Assembly: GCF_014697575.1 (NCBI RefSeq)
Contig: NZ_JACJSC010000004.1
Span: 1 to 64,000 of the forward strand
Origin: Planktothrix sp. FACHB-1365
GTDB taxonomy: Bacteria; Cyanobacteriota; Cyanobacteriia; Cyanobacteriales; Microcoleaceae
Direction: 5' to 3'
DNA: 64,000 nt
Position numbers and translations under genes: made by a program. Positions within the stretch are counted from its first letter, which is position 1, and the number at the start of each line of letters is the position of its first letter. The notes under the pieces were generated by a model that saw only the letters and a list, made by a program, of their open reading frames with translations, ran no database searches and was not told where the DNA came from. This document shows, one piece after another, positions 28,355-38,800 of this stretch.

Positions 28355-28744
28355 TTAGGGAGGATCATCTGTAGCATCTATAATGGGATTTCATATTAAT
28401 TCCGGTGGAATTTCCCTACTCTGATGAGGATCAAACCCCCATCGAGAAAACGACTTTATTTCGGTTGGGAGTTGACTAAAGAAATACAGAACAAGGAAAC
28501 ACTGAACGGTTAAAAATGGGATCGGAATTAATGCAGTTGAAACCGTTATAATTTTTGATAATCAATTGCCCCTTAAAAACGGTAAATCCTGTTTTTAGAT
28601 TGCCCATTGCCTATTTTATCATAAAACTTAGAAACCCACTTTCTTATTAAAGATCTCCGGGTTTAACCCAAATTTTTGACCACCGAACTTGGTTTCTTCG
28701 TGTAAAATTGTAAAATTACCCTTGCTTCCTATCATTAACACTCT

Positions 28745-31700
28745 ATGAAAAGCGCATTTTTAGACCGCCTCCACAGTCCTGAACGTCCCGTTATCGTATT
28801 TGACGGAGGAATGGGAACCAACCTACAAACCCAAAACCTGACGGCGGATGACTTTGGCGGAAAAGATTATGAAGGCTGTAATGAATATTTAATTTATACC
28901 AAACCGGAAGCCGTTGCAAATGTTCATCGAGGATTTTTAGAAGCAGGTGCAGATGTAATTGAAACTGATACTTTTGGTGCGACTTCGATTGTTTTAGGCG
29001 AATATAATTTAGCCGATAAAGCATATCATTTAAACAAAACCGCAGCCGAATTAGCAAAGCGTTTAACTCAGGAATATTCTACACCCGAAAAACCCCGATT
29101 TGTTGCAGGTTCAATGGGGCCAGGAACTAAATTACCCACCCTCGGACATATTGATTTTGATACGTTACATCATGCGTTTGCTGAACAAGCCGAGGGATTA
29201 TTTGATGGAGGTGTGGATTTATTCATCGTTGAAACCTGCCAAGATGTACTGCAAATTAAAGCAGCCTTAAACGGAATTGAAGATGTTTTTGCTAAAAAAG
29301 GAGAACGTCGTCCGATTATGGTTTCTGTCACAATGGAATCCTTTGGAACGATGTTAGTCGGGTCAGAAATGAGCGCGGCGTTAACAATTTTAGAACCTTA
29401 TAAAATTGATATTTTAGGATTAAATTGTGCCACTGGCCCCGATTTAATGAAAGAACATATTCGCTATTTATGTGAACATTCTCCGTTTATTGTGTCTTGT
29501 ATTCCTAACGCAGGTTTACCCGAAAATATTGGGGGAAAAGCCCATTATAAATTAACGCCAATGGAACTAAGAATGGCGTTGATGCACTTTGTTGAAGATT
29601 TAGGAGTTCAAGTCATTGGGGGCTGTTGTGGAACCCGTTATGAGCATATTCAAGCTTTAGCTGAAATTTCCCAAACTCTTAAACCCAAACAACGAGAACC
29701 CCAGTTAATTCCGGCGGCGGCTTCTATTTATAGTACCCAAAGTTATGAACAGGAAAACTCGTTTTTAATTATTGGGGAACGTCTCAACGCCAGTGGGTCG
29801 AAAAAATGTCGAGATTTACTCAATGCTGAAGACTGGGATGGGTTAGTTTCTTTAGCAAAATCCCAAATCAAAGAAGGAGCACAAATTTTAGACGTTAACG
29901 TTGATTATGTAGGACGTGATGGGGTGCGAGATATGCGGGAATTGGTGTCTCGCGTCGTCACTAATGTAAATTTACCCTTGATGTTAGACTCCACAGAATG
30001 GCAGAAAATGGAAGCGGGGTTAAAAGTTGCTGGGGGTAAATGTTTACTCAATTCTACCAACTATGAAGACGGGGAAGAACGCTTTTATAAAGTCTTAGAA
30101 TTAGCGAAAAAATATGGGGCTGCTATTGTGGTAGGAACCATTGACGAAGACGGAATGGCGAGAACGGCTGAGAAGAAGTTTGAAATTGCCAAACGCGCCT
30201 ATAATGATGCCATTAATTATGGAATTCCAGCCCATGAAATCTTTTTTGACCCTTTAGCATTACCGATTTCTACGGGTATTGAAGAAGACCGAAATAATGG
30301 CAAAGCAACAATTGATTCTATTCGTCAAATTTGTCAAGAATTACCCGGATGTCATGTTGTTTTAGGGGTTTCTAATATTTCCTTTGGCTTAAACCCAGCT
30401 GCGCGACAAGTGTTAAATTCTGTCTTCCTTCATGAAGCGATGCAAGTGGGGTTAGATTCAGCTATTGTGAGCGCCAATAAGATTTTACCTCTAGCAAAAA
30501 TAGACCCTGAACATCAAGAGGTTTGCCGCAAATTAATTTATGATCAACGAGAATTTGACGGTGATGTTTGTGTTTATGACCCATTAGGAGAACTCACTAA
30601 CCTTTTCCAAGGAAAAACCACAAAACGAGATCGCTCAGGAGATGCTAACCTCCCCATAGAAGAACGGTTAAAACGTCATATTATTGACGGAGAACGTATA
30701 GGATTAGATGATGCGTTAGCAGAAGCATTGAAACAATATCCGCCTTTGGATATTATCAATAATTTGCTATTAGATGGCATGAAAGTGGTGGGAGAATTGT
30801 TTGGGTCAGGACAAATGCAATTACCCTTTGTGTTACAATCTGCCCAAACCATGAAAGCCGCCGTTGCCTATTTAGAACCTTACATGGAGAAATCGGAAAC
30901 GGGGGATAATTCCAAAGGAACTTTTATCATTGCTACTGTTAAAGGGGATGTGCATGATATAGGTAAAAATTTAGTCGATATTATTTTATCGAATAACGGC
31001 TATCGGGTGATTAATTTAGGGATTAAACAACCCGTTGAAAATATTATCAATGCTTACCAAGAACATAAAGCCGACTGTATTGCCATGAGTGGATTATTAG
31101 TGAAATCCACCGCCTTTATGAAAGATAATTTAGAGGCATTTAACGAAGCCGGAATCACAGTTCCCGTGATTTTAGGAGGGGCTGCATTAACGCCGAAATT
31201 TGTGTATGAAGATTGCCAAAATACCTATAAAGGTCAAGTGATTTATGGAAAAGATGCCTTTTCAGACTTGAACTTTATGGATAAATTGATGCCTGCAAAA
31301 AAAGCAGAAAAATGGGATGATGCTCAAGGATTTTTAGGAGAATATGCAGAAGAGAAGAAAATTAAAGTCAAGTTAGAAACGGTTAAACAGGTTTCAGAAA
31401 CTCCTGAAGAAATTGTCATCGATACCCGACGTTCTGAAGCCGTTGATGTTAATATTCACCGACCTACCCCGCCCTTCTGGGGAACAAAAATCTTACAACC
31501 GGAAGATATCTCTTTAGAGGAGGTTTTCTGGTATTTAGATTTACAAGCGTTAGTGGCAGGTCAATGGCAATTCCGCAAACCCAGAGAACAATCACGGGAA
31601 GAATACGATGCTTTCTTAGCTGAAAAAGTCTATCCTATTTTAACGGAATGGAAAGCTAAAATTTTAGCAGAAAAATTATTACATCCAACGGTGATTTATG

Positions 31701-32263
31701 GGTATTTTCCCTGTCAAGCAGAGGATAACTCATTACTCATTTTTGATCCCGAAAATCATCAAAAACAGGTAGCCCGTTTTGACTTTCCTCGACAAAAAGC
31801 AGGGCGACGGTTGTGTATTGCGGACTTTTTTGCCCCTAAAGAAAGCGGACAGATTGACGTCTTCCCGATGCAAGCGGTAACAGTGGGAGAAATTGCCACC
31901 GAATACGCCCAAAAACTATTTGCAGCCAACGACTATACCAATTATTTGTATTTTCATGGAATGGCTGTGCAAACCGCAGAAGCGGTAGCGGAATGGACTC
32001 ACGCAAAAATCCGTCGAGAATTAGGGTTTGGCAATGAAGAACCCGATAATGTTCGAGATGTTTTAGCCCAACGTCATCGGGGTTCTCGCTATAGTTTTGG
32101 ATATCCGGCTTGTCCGAATATTCAAGACCAATATAAACAGGTGGAACTGTTACAAACTGACCGGATTAATATGTTTATGGATGAAAGTGAACAACTCTAT
32201 CCAGAACAATCTACAACAGCATTTATTACCTATCATCCTGTTTCTAAATACTTCAATCTTTAA
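28745..32263 (+). CDS. metH: Cobalamin-dependent methionine synthase
   Basis: The 1172-residue protein contains all four MetH modules. The homocysteine domain (about 1-320) has zinc Cys residues in LNCATG and [10 protein letters not shown]. The methyltetrahydrofolate domain (about 345-620) has [15 protein letters not shown]. The B12-binding domain (about 645-880) has the cobalt ligand in [13 protein letters not shown]. The reactivation domain (about 915-1165) has [11 protein letters not shown] and [11 protein letters not shown]. It makes methionine from homocysteine with methyl-THF. Full length, no breaks. Confidence 0.97.
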   Translation: MKSAFLDRLHSPERPVIVFDGGMGTNLQTQNLTADDFGGKDYEGCNEYLIYTKPEAVANVHRGFLEAGADVIETDTFGATSIVLGEYNLADKAYHLNKTAAELAKRLTQEYSTPEKPRFVAGSMGPGTKLPTLGHIDFDTLHHAFAEQAEGLFDGGVDLFIVETCQDVLQIKAALNGIEDVFAKKGERRPIMVSVTMESFGTMLVGSEMSAALTILEPYKIDILGLNCATGPDLMKEHIRYLCEHSPFIVSCIPNAGLPENIGGKAHYKLTPMELRMALMHFVEDLGVQVIGGCCGTRYEHIQALAEISQTLKPKQREPQLIPAAASIYSTQSYEQENSFLIIGERLNASGSKKCRDLLNAEDWDGLVSLAKSQIKEGAQILDVNVDYVGRDGVRDMRELVSRVVTNVNLPLMLDSTEWQKMEAGLKVAGGKCLLNSTNYEDGEERFYKVLELAKKYGAAIVVGTIDEDGMARTAEKKFEIAKRAYNDAINYGIPAHEIFFDPLALPISTGIEEDRNNGKATIDSIRQICQELPGCHVVLGVSNISFGLNPAARQVLNSVFLHEAMQVGLDSAIVSANKILPLAKIDPEHQEVCRKLIYDQREFDGDVCVYDPLGELTNLFQGKTTKRDRSGDANLPIEERLKRHIIDGERIGLDDALAEALKQYPPLDIINNLLLDGMKVVGELFGSGQMQLPFVLQSAQTMKAAVAYLEPYMEKSETGDNSKGTFIIATVKGDVHDIGKNLVDIILSNNGYRVINLGIKQPVENIINAYQEHKADCIAMSGLLVKSTAFMKDNLEAFNEAGITVPVILGGAALTPKFVYEDCQNTYKGQVIYGKDAFSDLNFMDKLMPAKKAEKWDDAQGFLGEYAEEKKIKVKLETVKQVSETPEEIVIDTRRSEAVDVNIHRPTPPFWGTKILQPEDISLEEVFWYLDLQALVAGQWQFRKPREQSREEYDAFLAEKVYPILTEWKAKILAEKLLHPTVIYGYFPCQAEDNSLLIFDPENHQKQVARFDFPRQKAGRRLCIADFFAPKESGQIDVFPMQAVTVGEIATEYAQKLFAANDYTNYLYFHGMAVQTAEAVAEWTHAKIRRELGFGNEEPDNVRDVLAQRHRGSRYSFGYPACPNIQDQYKQVELLQTDRINMFMDESEQLYPEQSTTAFITYHPVSKYFNL

Positions 32264-32460
32264 TCCCTTCTACAATCTTCATTAACCCATTATGAGTTTG
32301 ATGTGTTAATATGAAGATATCATGCTACTAAAAGGTAGATTAAGTTTTAATAATCTACTTTTTAGAGCATTTTTAAATCTATCAATATTGAGGGTATTGA
32401 GGGTTTAAATTTAGATGACTCTAAGCTAAATTTACAGGCTTATTCAGCTTAATAGGATTG

Positions 32461-32721
32461 ATGATTATGACTAGGATAATTGATGTAACTGGACTCAGCG
32501 ACAAGCAAATTGCACTTGTCGAAGAAATTGTAACAGCACTTCGGTCTGTTCCTGACAATCAACAAATTAATCAAGGAGGTAATGATGACGTAACCGTAAC
32601 TCCAGAAGATGATGAACTTAGGCAACTTCATGCAGAATTTAGTTGGCTTGTTGCTGATATTGGTGTTAAAGAGGTAGACCTAAGAAAGTTACCCTTTAAT
32701 TTCAGGGAACAGTTAGTATGA
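32461..32721 (+). CDS. Small acidic protein of unknown function
   Basis: The ATG at 32461 follows AGGA at 32455; a TTG three bases upstream is possible. The 86 residues are mostly helical and acidic (ITEIVTALRSVPD-like start, ELRQLHAEFSWLVADIGVKE, ending LPFNFREQLV). The segment LSDKQIALVEEIVTALR and overall size are reminiscent of small antitoxin-like proteins, but no toxin partner is adjacent. It converges with the next small gene with 17 bp between stops. Confidence 0.55.
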   Translation: MIMTRIIDVTGLSDKQIALVEEIVTALRSVPDNQQINQGGNDDVTVTPEDDELRQLHAEFSWLVADIGVKEVDLRKLPFNFREQLV

Positions 32722-32738
32722 AAACTATCAATACAATT

Positions 32739-32987
32739 TCACTCGTCTAACGGGGGTGTTGTATCTTTAATTGTTTGACTTTGTTTTTCTTCAATAATTT
32801 GTTTAAATCTTTCAAATTTTTCCTGTTTCTCCGTCGGATTTTTAGCCGGATAGAATGTAAGCTCTTTTCTATAGGGTGTCCGACGACGGAATAACACCCG
32901 CAAAGCTTCAATATCTTCTTTACCCCGATGTTTTAAAGCATAAGCTCTAAGTTCAGCATTGGTCATGTTTTCAAAATCTGATGTCAT
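32739..32987 (-). CDS. Small conserved cyanobacterial protein (DUF6887-like)
   Basis: The ATG at 32987 gives MTSDFENMTNAELRAYALKH at the N terminus, a recurring pattern in small cyanobacterial proteins that I associate with DUF6887. Upstream in-frame codons to 33026 look non-conserved, and GAGAG lies before 32987. The charged C terminus (FERFKQIIEEKQSQ) is likely helical. Function unknown; family assignment is from memory. Confidence 0.6.
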   Translation of the reverse strand: MTSDFENMTNAELRAYALKHRGKEDIEALRVLFRRRTPYRKELTFYPAKNPTEKQEKFERFKQIIEEKQSQTIKDTTPPLDE

Positions 32988-33165
32988 AAAAACTCTCAAA
33001 TTATAGTCTCTCAGTGACTCTCCCAAGAAACGGACTCAATGCAAAACCCGCTTACACCCTCTTAACGAAACGCTCGAATTTGCTTTCGTGAATCCATCTT
33101 CCACCACAAGCTTGCTAAGGGTTTTCGCCTTTTGGTGACTTCATAAAAAAAATTCAGCAAAAAGC

Positions 33166-33194
33166 TTGCATCTTCTAGAGCGTTGTGCTACATT
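33166..33194 (+). promoter_or_regulatory. Sigma-70 type promoter of tRNA-Val
   Basis: TTGCAT (33166-33171) and TACATT (33189-33194) are separated by 17 bp, placing transcription start a few bases before the tRNA at 33206. Confidence 0.6.
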
Positions 33195-33205
33195 AAGAAA
33201 TTGTC

Positions 33206-33279
33206 GGACGCATAGCTCAGTTGGTTAGAGCACCACGTTGACATCGTGGGGGTCACTGGTTCGAGTCCAGTTGTGTCCA
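33206..33279 (+). tRNA. tRNA-Val (GAC)
   Basis: The 74-nt cloverleaf is complete. The acceptor GGACGCA pairs with TGTGTCC (one G-U), the D arm is TAGCTCAGTTGGTTAGAGCA, the anticodon stem CCACG/CGTGG holds loop TTGACAT with GAC at 33240-33242, and the T arm is ACTGG-TTCGAGT-CCAGT. CCA is not fully encoded (the discriminator A is followed by T). Confidence 0.95.
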
Positions 33280-33423
33280 TCAATGCCACTCTCACCCATA
33301 AGTGCCGCCATATCAACATTCTTGTTGATTATCATATTATTTGTCGTCATTCCTGGGTCTATCGCTTAAGCCTCTTTGTCATCCCCCCCAGTTTAAACTT
33401 TAAAACTCAATCATAATCTAAAG

Positions 33424-33446
33424 GGTGGGCATTGCCCACCTTTTTT
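33424..33446 (+). terminator. Intrinsic terminator
   Basis: GGTGGGC-ATT-GCCCACC is followed by six T residues. It is oriented with the tRNA and about 145 bases downstream of it. Confidence 0.8.
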
Positions 33447-33468
33447 GATCTTAGAGATTTCGGTTATT

Positions 33469-33636
33469 TTAAGCGATCGCAATCACTACAATAAAGGCGA
33501 TCGCAAATAATATAATAAACGTCCAAATAGAATCGGGTTGATTAAGGCGTTTTTGGCGATCGCATCTCAAACACACATAATGATCGGGGTCTTGGGAATT
33601 TCTCACCCAATTACAAAAGCGTTCAGGACAGGTCAT
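33469..33636 (-). CDS. Small Cys-rich, tail-anchored membrane protein
   Basis: Starting at the ATG at 33636 the product is 55 residues. Four Cys residues (MTCPERFCNW ... YVCLRCDRQ) form a possible zinc knuckle, followed by a C-terminal membrane helix (FIILFAIAFIVVIAIA). A longer frame to 33717 would translate the palindrome at 33696-33723 and is unlikely. Three GCGATCGC sites lie in or near this short gene. Function unknown. Confidence 0.55.
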   Translation of the reverse strand: MTCPERFCNWVRNSQDPDHYVCLRCDRQKRLNQPDSIWTFIILFAIAFIVVIAIA

Positions 33637-33695
33637 AAGATTAGGATTTGGGGTAATAATTACAACAGAAACTTGATAGATATTTGACAATATTC

Positions 33696-33723
33696 GTAGG
33701 GGTGAGGCGCGCCTCACCCCTAC
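33696..33723. repeat. Perfect 28-bp palindrome (possible terminator)
   Basis: GTAGGGGTGAGGCG is followed by its exact complement, 4 bp after the stop of the next gene on the minus strand. It resembles the other dispersed palindromes but with a different arm sequence. The trailing sequence lacks a good U-tract. Confidence 0.85.
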
Positions 33724-33727
33724 AGAT

Positions 33728-34207
33728 TTATAGAGAAATAAACAGCATCACACTACCCATGAAATTACCAATTTCTACCGCCATCACGTCTTCATTGCAA
33801 ACTCGTCCCCAATGACAAACTCGATCTAATAAATAATCTAAATTTTTCGCTAAAGTGGGAGTATCGGTAAAGGATTTAATTAACAAAATATCATCGGGTA
33901 CTAATTCTTTATAAGAGTTTTCCCAGAGTCCCATAAACCCATTGTGCATTGTGACACCTCCTAAAGTTCGGGTAAAATCAGTGGCTAAAGCTTTACCTTG
34001 AGCAAAGTGGCGATCTGGGAAATAGCAAGCGATAAATACTCCTGCAAATTGAATCAAGGCGGGATAATCAACAACTTTAGATAAAACTTGTTCAGGTAAA
34101 AATTCATTGGCTGGGGTAATCATAGAGGCATTTTTTTGTTCCATTGCCATTTTTATTGTTGGGTCGTTTTGGGCAAGTTCATTGAGAATATTTTGAATTG
34201 ATTGCAT
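33728..34207 (-). CDS. Protein of unknown function, 159 residues
   Basis: It begins MQSIQNILNELAQNDPTIKM and contains PALIQFAGVFIACYFPDRHF, GGVTMHNGFMGLWENSY and a hydrophobic C terminus (AVEIGNFMGSVMLFISL). The composition looks like a folded soluble protein. I do not recognise a family. It is divergent from the vMAP-type module across a 277-bp AT-rich gap. Confidence 0.6.
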   Translation of the reverse strand: MQSIQNILNELAQNDPTIKMAMEQKNASMITPANEFLPEQVLSKVVDYPALIQFAGVFIACYFPDRHFAQGKALATDFTRTLGGVTMHNGFMGLWENSYKELVPDDILLIKSFTDTPTLAKNLDYLLDRVCHWGRVCNEDVMAVEIGNFMGSVMLFISL

Positions 34208-34305
34208 GGTTTTGTTCCTCGAAACGTTAATTTTTGCTGTTGCAGTTCTTTAGAATCACTTCAGCTATAGTGATATTTTCGGAAATTTTAATTTTAATTG
34301 GGTTG

Positions 34306-34456
34306 TAAAATGTAAGCACTTATTTGATGATATTGTTAGATTAAAAATCAGAAAAGTATTAAAATGTAATCCGAAGTTTTGTCACTAATTTTAAAATGTA
34401 AGAAAAAGTATGCTGTTGGGATTAGGTAGGCAAAAAGACAAGTTTTTTACTATAAT
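34306..34456 (+). promoter_or_regulatory. Candidate promoter with three direct repeats before the HTH-AAA_35 module
   Basis: TAAAATGTAA occurs three times, at 34306-34315, 34360-34369 and 34392-34401, all in the same direction. A perfect TATAAT lies at 34451-34456; no good -35 box sits at the right distance, which fits an activated promoter. The repeats are candidate binding sites, but the region is AT-rich and chance is possible. Confidence 0.45.
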
Positions 34457-34484
34457 AAAACTGAGGTGAATGAGGCAATGGGTG

Positions 34485-35813
34485 ATGAGTAACAATTCAA
34501 GGTTTACTTGGGATGAAGCAAAAATGATCGCTAATCAGATTCTTAAAGAAAAATATGGGTTGATGAATGAACTAGAAATTGCTATTCTTCAAGCCGTTTG
34601 GAATCATGAAGGTTATCCACAAGTTGCGGCTAAAGAATATAAGGATTATACTTATATAAGAGGAGTCGCAAGTGATTTGTGGAAAAAATTATCCGATATT
34701 TGGGGAGTAAAAGTAACTCGAAAAAAAGTTATAAATGGTTTAGAACAGGAATGGTTGAAAAGCCAAAATACTAAATTTATTAGTGACGGGGGAGACAATA
34801 ATTTAATTTTAGAATCTCCTGATGATGGGCCAGTTGGTTTAAATTCTGCGTTTTATATGGTAAGAGGTTATACGGAAACAGACTGTTATCAACAACTTGA
34901 AAAATCAGGGGCGTTATTGAGAATTAAAGCCCCCTCTAAGATGGGAAAAACCTCGTTATTGATTCGGATTTTACATCATGCTGAAGAACAAGATTATGAA
35001 ATTGTTAGACTAAATTTAAGGGATATTGGAGTTTCTATTTTAGAAAATAAATCGGATTTCTTGAAATGGTTCTTTGAAAACATCTGTGAACAGCTTGAAC
35101 TCGATTGTCAATGGATTGAATCTTTAGATTTTACTGAGTCTAAATGTAAGTTAAAATTTCAACTTAAAATCTTAAAAGAGATCGAAAAACCTATTGTTTT
35201 AATCCTAGAAGAACTTGAACAGGTATTTCCTTATACTGAAACTGTTACTATTTTTGCCAGTTTATTGCGAAGTTGGCATGAAGAATCGAAAAAAATGGAG
35301 ATTTGGAAAAAGCTACGGATGGTTTTATTATATTCAACGAATATTTATGTTAAATTACCGGATAAGCAATCTCCTTTTAATGTAGGTTTTACCGTAGATT
35401 TAACAGAATTTAATCCTAAAGCGGTGCAAGATTTAGCGGTACGTCATCAGTTAAAATTAACAGAAAATCAAATTAATCAACTGATGACAATCATTGGGGG
35501 GTTTCCTTATTTGGTGCGGTTGGCGTTTTACCGTTTAGCTCGTCAAGAAATTACCTTTGAACACTTATTAACAACAACATCAAAGGATGATGGGATTTAT
35601 GGTCAGTATTTAAGGAATCACTGGGCAGATTTACAAGATAATATTGAGTTAAAAACTGCATTTAGTCAGGTGATTATGTCCGATAATCCCGTTAAGCTAG
35701 AACAAATATTAGAGTTTAAATTATTAGCAACTTCATTAGTTAAATATGAAGGAAATAGTTTGATTCCCAGTTGTCAGTTATATCGAGATTATTTTCGAGA
35801 AAAATTCCTGTAG
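34485..35813 (+). CDS. vMAP-type N-terminal HTH domain fused to AAA_35 NTPase
   Basis: The ATG at 34485 has GAGG 9 bases upstream; a start at 34470 is possible. Residues about 8-105 (RFTWDEAKMIANQILKEKYG, LNELEIAILQAVWNHEGYPQ-like) match the helix-turn-helix domain found at the front of vWA-MoxR-associated conflict proteins. Residues about 125-440 are AAA_35: IKAPSKMGKTSLLIRIL and KQSPFNVGFTVDLTEF. The Walker B-like strand reads IVLILEELEQVF, with Glu in place of the Asp seen in the CHAT paralogue (LGLDEVDQVF). The next gene encodes AAA_35-WD40. This protein parallels the CHAT-AAA_35 protein, with HTH replacing CHAT. Confidence 0.85.
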   Translation: MSNNSRFTWDEAKMIANQILKEKYGLMNELEIAILQAVWNHEGYPQVAAKEYKDYTYIRGVASDLWKKLSDIWGVKVTRKKVINGLEQEWLKSQNTKFISDGGDNNLILESPDDGPVGLNSAFYMVRGYTETDCYQQLEKSGALLRIKAPSKMGKTSLLIRILHHAEEQDYEIVRLNLRDIGVSILENKSDFLKWFFENICEQLELDCQWIESLDFTESKCKLKFQLKILKEIEKPIVLILEELEQVFPYTETVTIFASLLRSWHEESKKMEIWKKLRMVLLYSTNIYVKLPDKQSPFNVGFTVDLTEFNPKAVQDLAVRHQLKLTENQINQLMTIIGGFPYLVRLAFYRLARQEITFEHLLTTTSKDDGIYGQYLRNHWADLQDNIELKTAFSQVIMSDNPVKLEQILEFKLLATSLVKYEGNSLIPSCQLYRDYFREKFL

Positions 35814-35859
35814 GGGTGGGTTCAATATCATGGGTTTCTCTTGAATGGAGGATTAAACG

Positions 35860-38800
35860 ATGAATTTTGAATATCAAACGAGTGGAAGTTTAGAATATAA
35901 ACATCCCAGTTATATTAAACGACAAGCGGATGATGACCTGTATAACGCATTAAAAGAAGGACAATTTTGTTATGTATTGAATGCTCGACAAATGGGGAAA
36001 TCGAGTTTACAAGTTCAAATTCTAAACCGTTTAAAACCAGAGGTGAAATGTGTTCCCATTGATTTAACGGATATTGGCACAAATTCAACTCAAGATCAAT
36101 GGTATTTTAGCTTAATTGAGCAGATCGTTAGGGTTTTAGAACTTTATGATCTTGATCACGAACAATGGTGGAATCATCGAAAATCTATCTCCAATAACCT
36201 GCGATTTTATCAATTTATTGAAGATGTCATTTTAGTTCATATTCCTAATAAAATTGTTATTTTTCTCGATGAAATTGACACAACTTTAAAATTAGAACGA
36301 GATTTAACTGATAACTTTTTTGCCCTCATTCGTTCATTTTATAATAAGCGATCGCTAAATCCTCAATATAAACGCTTAACCTTTTGTTTATTGGGAGTAG
36401 CTGCGGCTTCAGATTTAATTCAAGATTCTCTGAGAACTCCTTTTAATATTGGCAGAGAAATTGATTTAAAAGGATTTAAAGATGAACATGAAGCCGCCCC
36501 TTTAGCCGTCGGATTTCAGCATATTTTTGAACACCCTCAACAAATTTTAGCAGAAATTTTAAACTGGACAGGAGGGCAACCTTTTCTGACACAATTCTTT
36601 TGTCAGTTATTCGTTAAACAATGGCAAAATGGGGAGTGTACGGTTGAAGAAGTGGCAAATTATATTCTGGAAAATTGGGAAAATTTAGATGATCAATCCC
36701 ATTTTAAAACCATTCAACATCGTCTTTTAGAAGAATATCATGAGCGCAAAAATGAACTTTTAGACCTGTATCAGCAAATTTTACTCGCTCCCGATTATAA
36801 AATCTCGGCTCAAGATAGTCCTGATGAAATTAAATTGAGATTAACAGGATTAGTGGTTAAAGAAAACAGTCATTTAAGGGTTTATAATCCCCTTTATGCG
36901 AATATTTTTAACCTCAAATGGCTGGAATCTCAACTGCCTCAGTTACGACCCTTTAATCAACAATATCAAGATTGGTTGGCTTCTAAACGCCAAGATACAA
37001 CCCAACTGTTAATAGGGGATGATTTAGAGGAAGCATTGCAATGGGCAAAACAGCAAAATCATTTAAGTTCGGTTTATATTGATTTCCTCAATGCTAGTCG
37101 AGACTATGACCGTCAACAACTCAAACAAGCCAAGGAAAAAGCGACAAAAATTATTCAACTTGCCCAAAAAGGAACCAAAATTGAACTAGCAGGAATACAA
37201 ACCTTACGATTATTTGATACCACAACATATCAACCGCAAATCCTACGCGGTGCTATTCAAGCGGGGGAAGACTTACAACAATTACAAGCAACATGGCGAG
37301 AACTGGTTCAAGATTACCCCGAACTACTAAAGCAGACCCCGGCGGCGAGTCTTATCTTAACCCTACAACAAATCCTCAGTCATATTCGCCAATGGCGTCA
37401 ACTCACTTGCGAGGTATGGGCGGTGGCGTTTAGTCCGGGTGGGGAGTTTCTAGCGACGGCTTCCGATGACAACACCGCCAAACTGTGGGATTTACAGGGA
37501 GAGGAATTAATCACCTTCACGGGTCATTCTGACTCGGTATGGGATGTGGCGTTTAGTCCGGGTGGGGAGTACCTGGCGACGGCTTCCGATGACAAGACCG
37601 CCAAACTGTGGAGTTTACAGGGAGAGGAGTTAATTACCTTCACCGGTCATTCTGAACGGCTAATGGCACTGGCGTTTAGTCCGGGTGGGGAGTTTCTAGC
37701 GACGGCTTCGCGTGATAATACTGCCAAACTGTGGAATTTACAGGGAGAGGAATTAATCACCTTCGCGGGTCATTCTAACTGGGTAACGGGGGTGGCGTTT
37801 AGTCCAGGTGGGGAGTATCTAGTGACGGCTTCGCTTGACAATACTGCCAAACTGTGGAATTTACAGGGAGAGGAATTAATTACCTTCACGGATGATTACT
37901 GTGTAATGGGGGTGGCGTTTAGTCCAGGTGGGGAGTATTTAGTAACGGCTTCGGAGGACAATACTGCCAAACTGTGGAATTTACAGGGAGAGGAATTAAT
38001 TACCTTCACCGGTCATTCTGGCTGGGTAACGGCGGTGGCGTTTAGCCCGGGTGGGGAGTTTCTGGTAACGGCTTCGGTTGACAAGACCGCCAAACTGTGG
38101 AATTTACAGGGAGAACTCTTAATCACCTTCACGGGTCATTCTGACAGGGTAAGGGCGGTAGCATTTAGTCCAGATGGAGATTATCTGGCGACGGCTTCGG
38201 TTGACAAGACCGCCAAACTGTGGAATTTACACGGAGAACCCTTAATTACCTTCATGGGTCATTTTGATTGGGTAACGGCGGTGGCATTTAGCCCGGGTGG
38301 GGAGTTTCTGGTAACAGCCTCGGAGGACAAGACCGCCAAACTGTGGAATTTACACGGAGAACCCTTAATTACCTTCACGGGTCATTCTGACACGGTAAGG
38401 GGGGTGGCGTTTAGTCCAGGTGGAGAGTATCTAGTAACGGCTTCGGAGGACAAGACCGCCAAACTGTGGAATTTACAGGGAGAAGAATTAATTACCTTCA
38501 CAGGTCATTCTAGCTTGGTAACGGCGGTGACGTTTAGTTCAGGTGGGGAGTTTCTAGCGACTGCTTCCCATGACAAAACTGCCAAACTGTGGGATTTACA
38601 GGGAAAAGAATTAATTAACCTCACAGGTCATTCTGACTGGGTAACGGCGGTAGCATTTAGTCCAGGTGGGGAGTATCTGGCGACGGCTTCTTGGGATAAT
38701 ACCGCCAAACTATGGAATTTACAGGGAGAAGAATTAATTACCTTCGCGGGTCATTCTAACCGGGTATGGGCGGTGGCATTTAGTCCAGGTGGGGAGTATC

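Noticed and set aside
28355-28744. Cobalamin or SAH riboswitch upstream of metH
   Set aside because: I could not find the conserved B12-box or SAH core; a covariance search would settle it.
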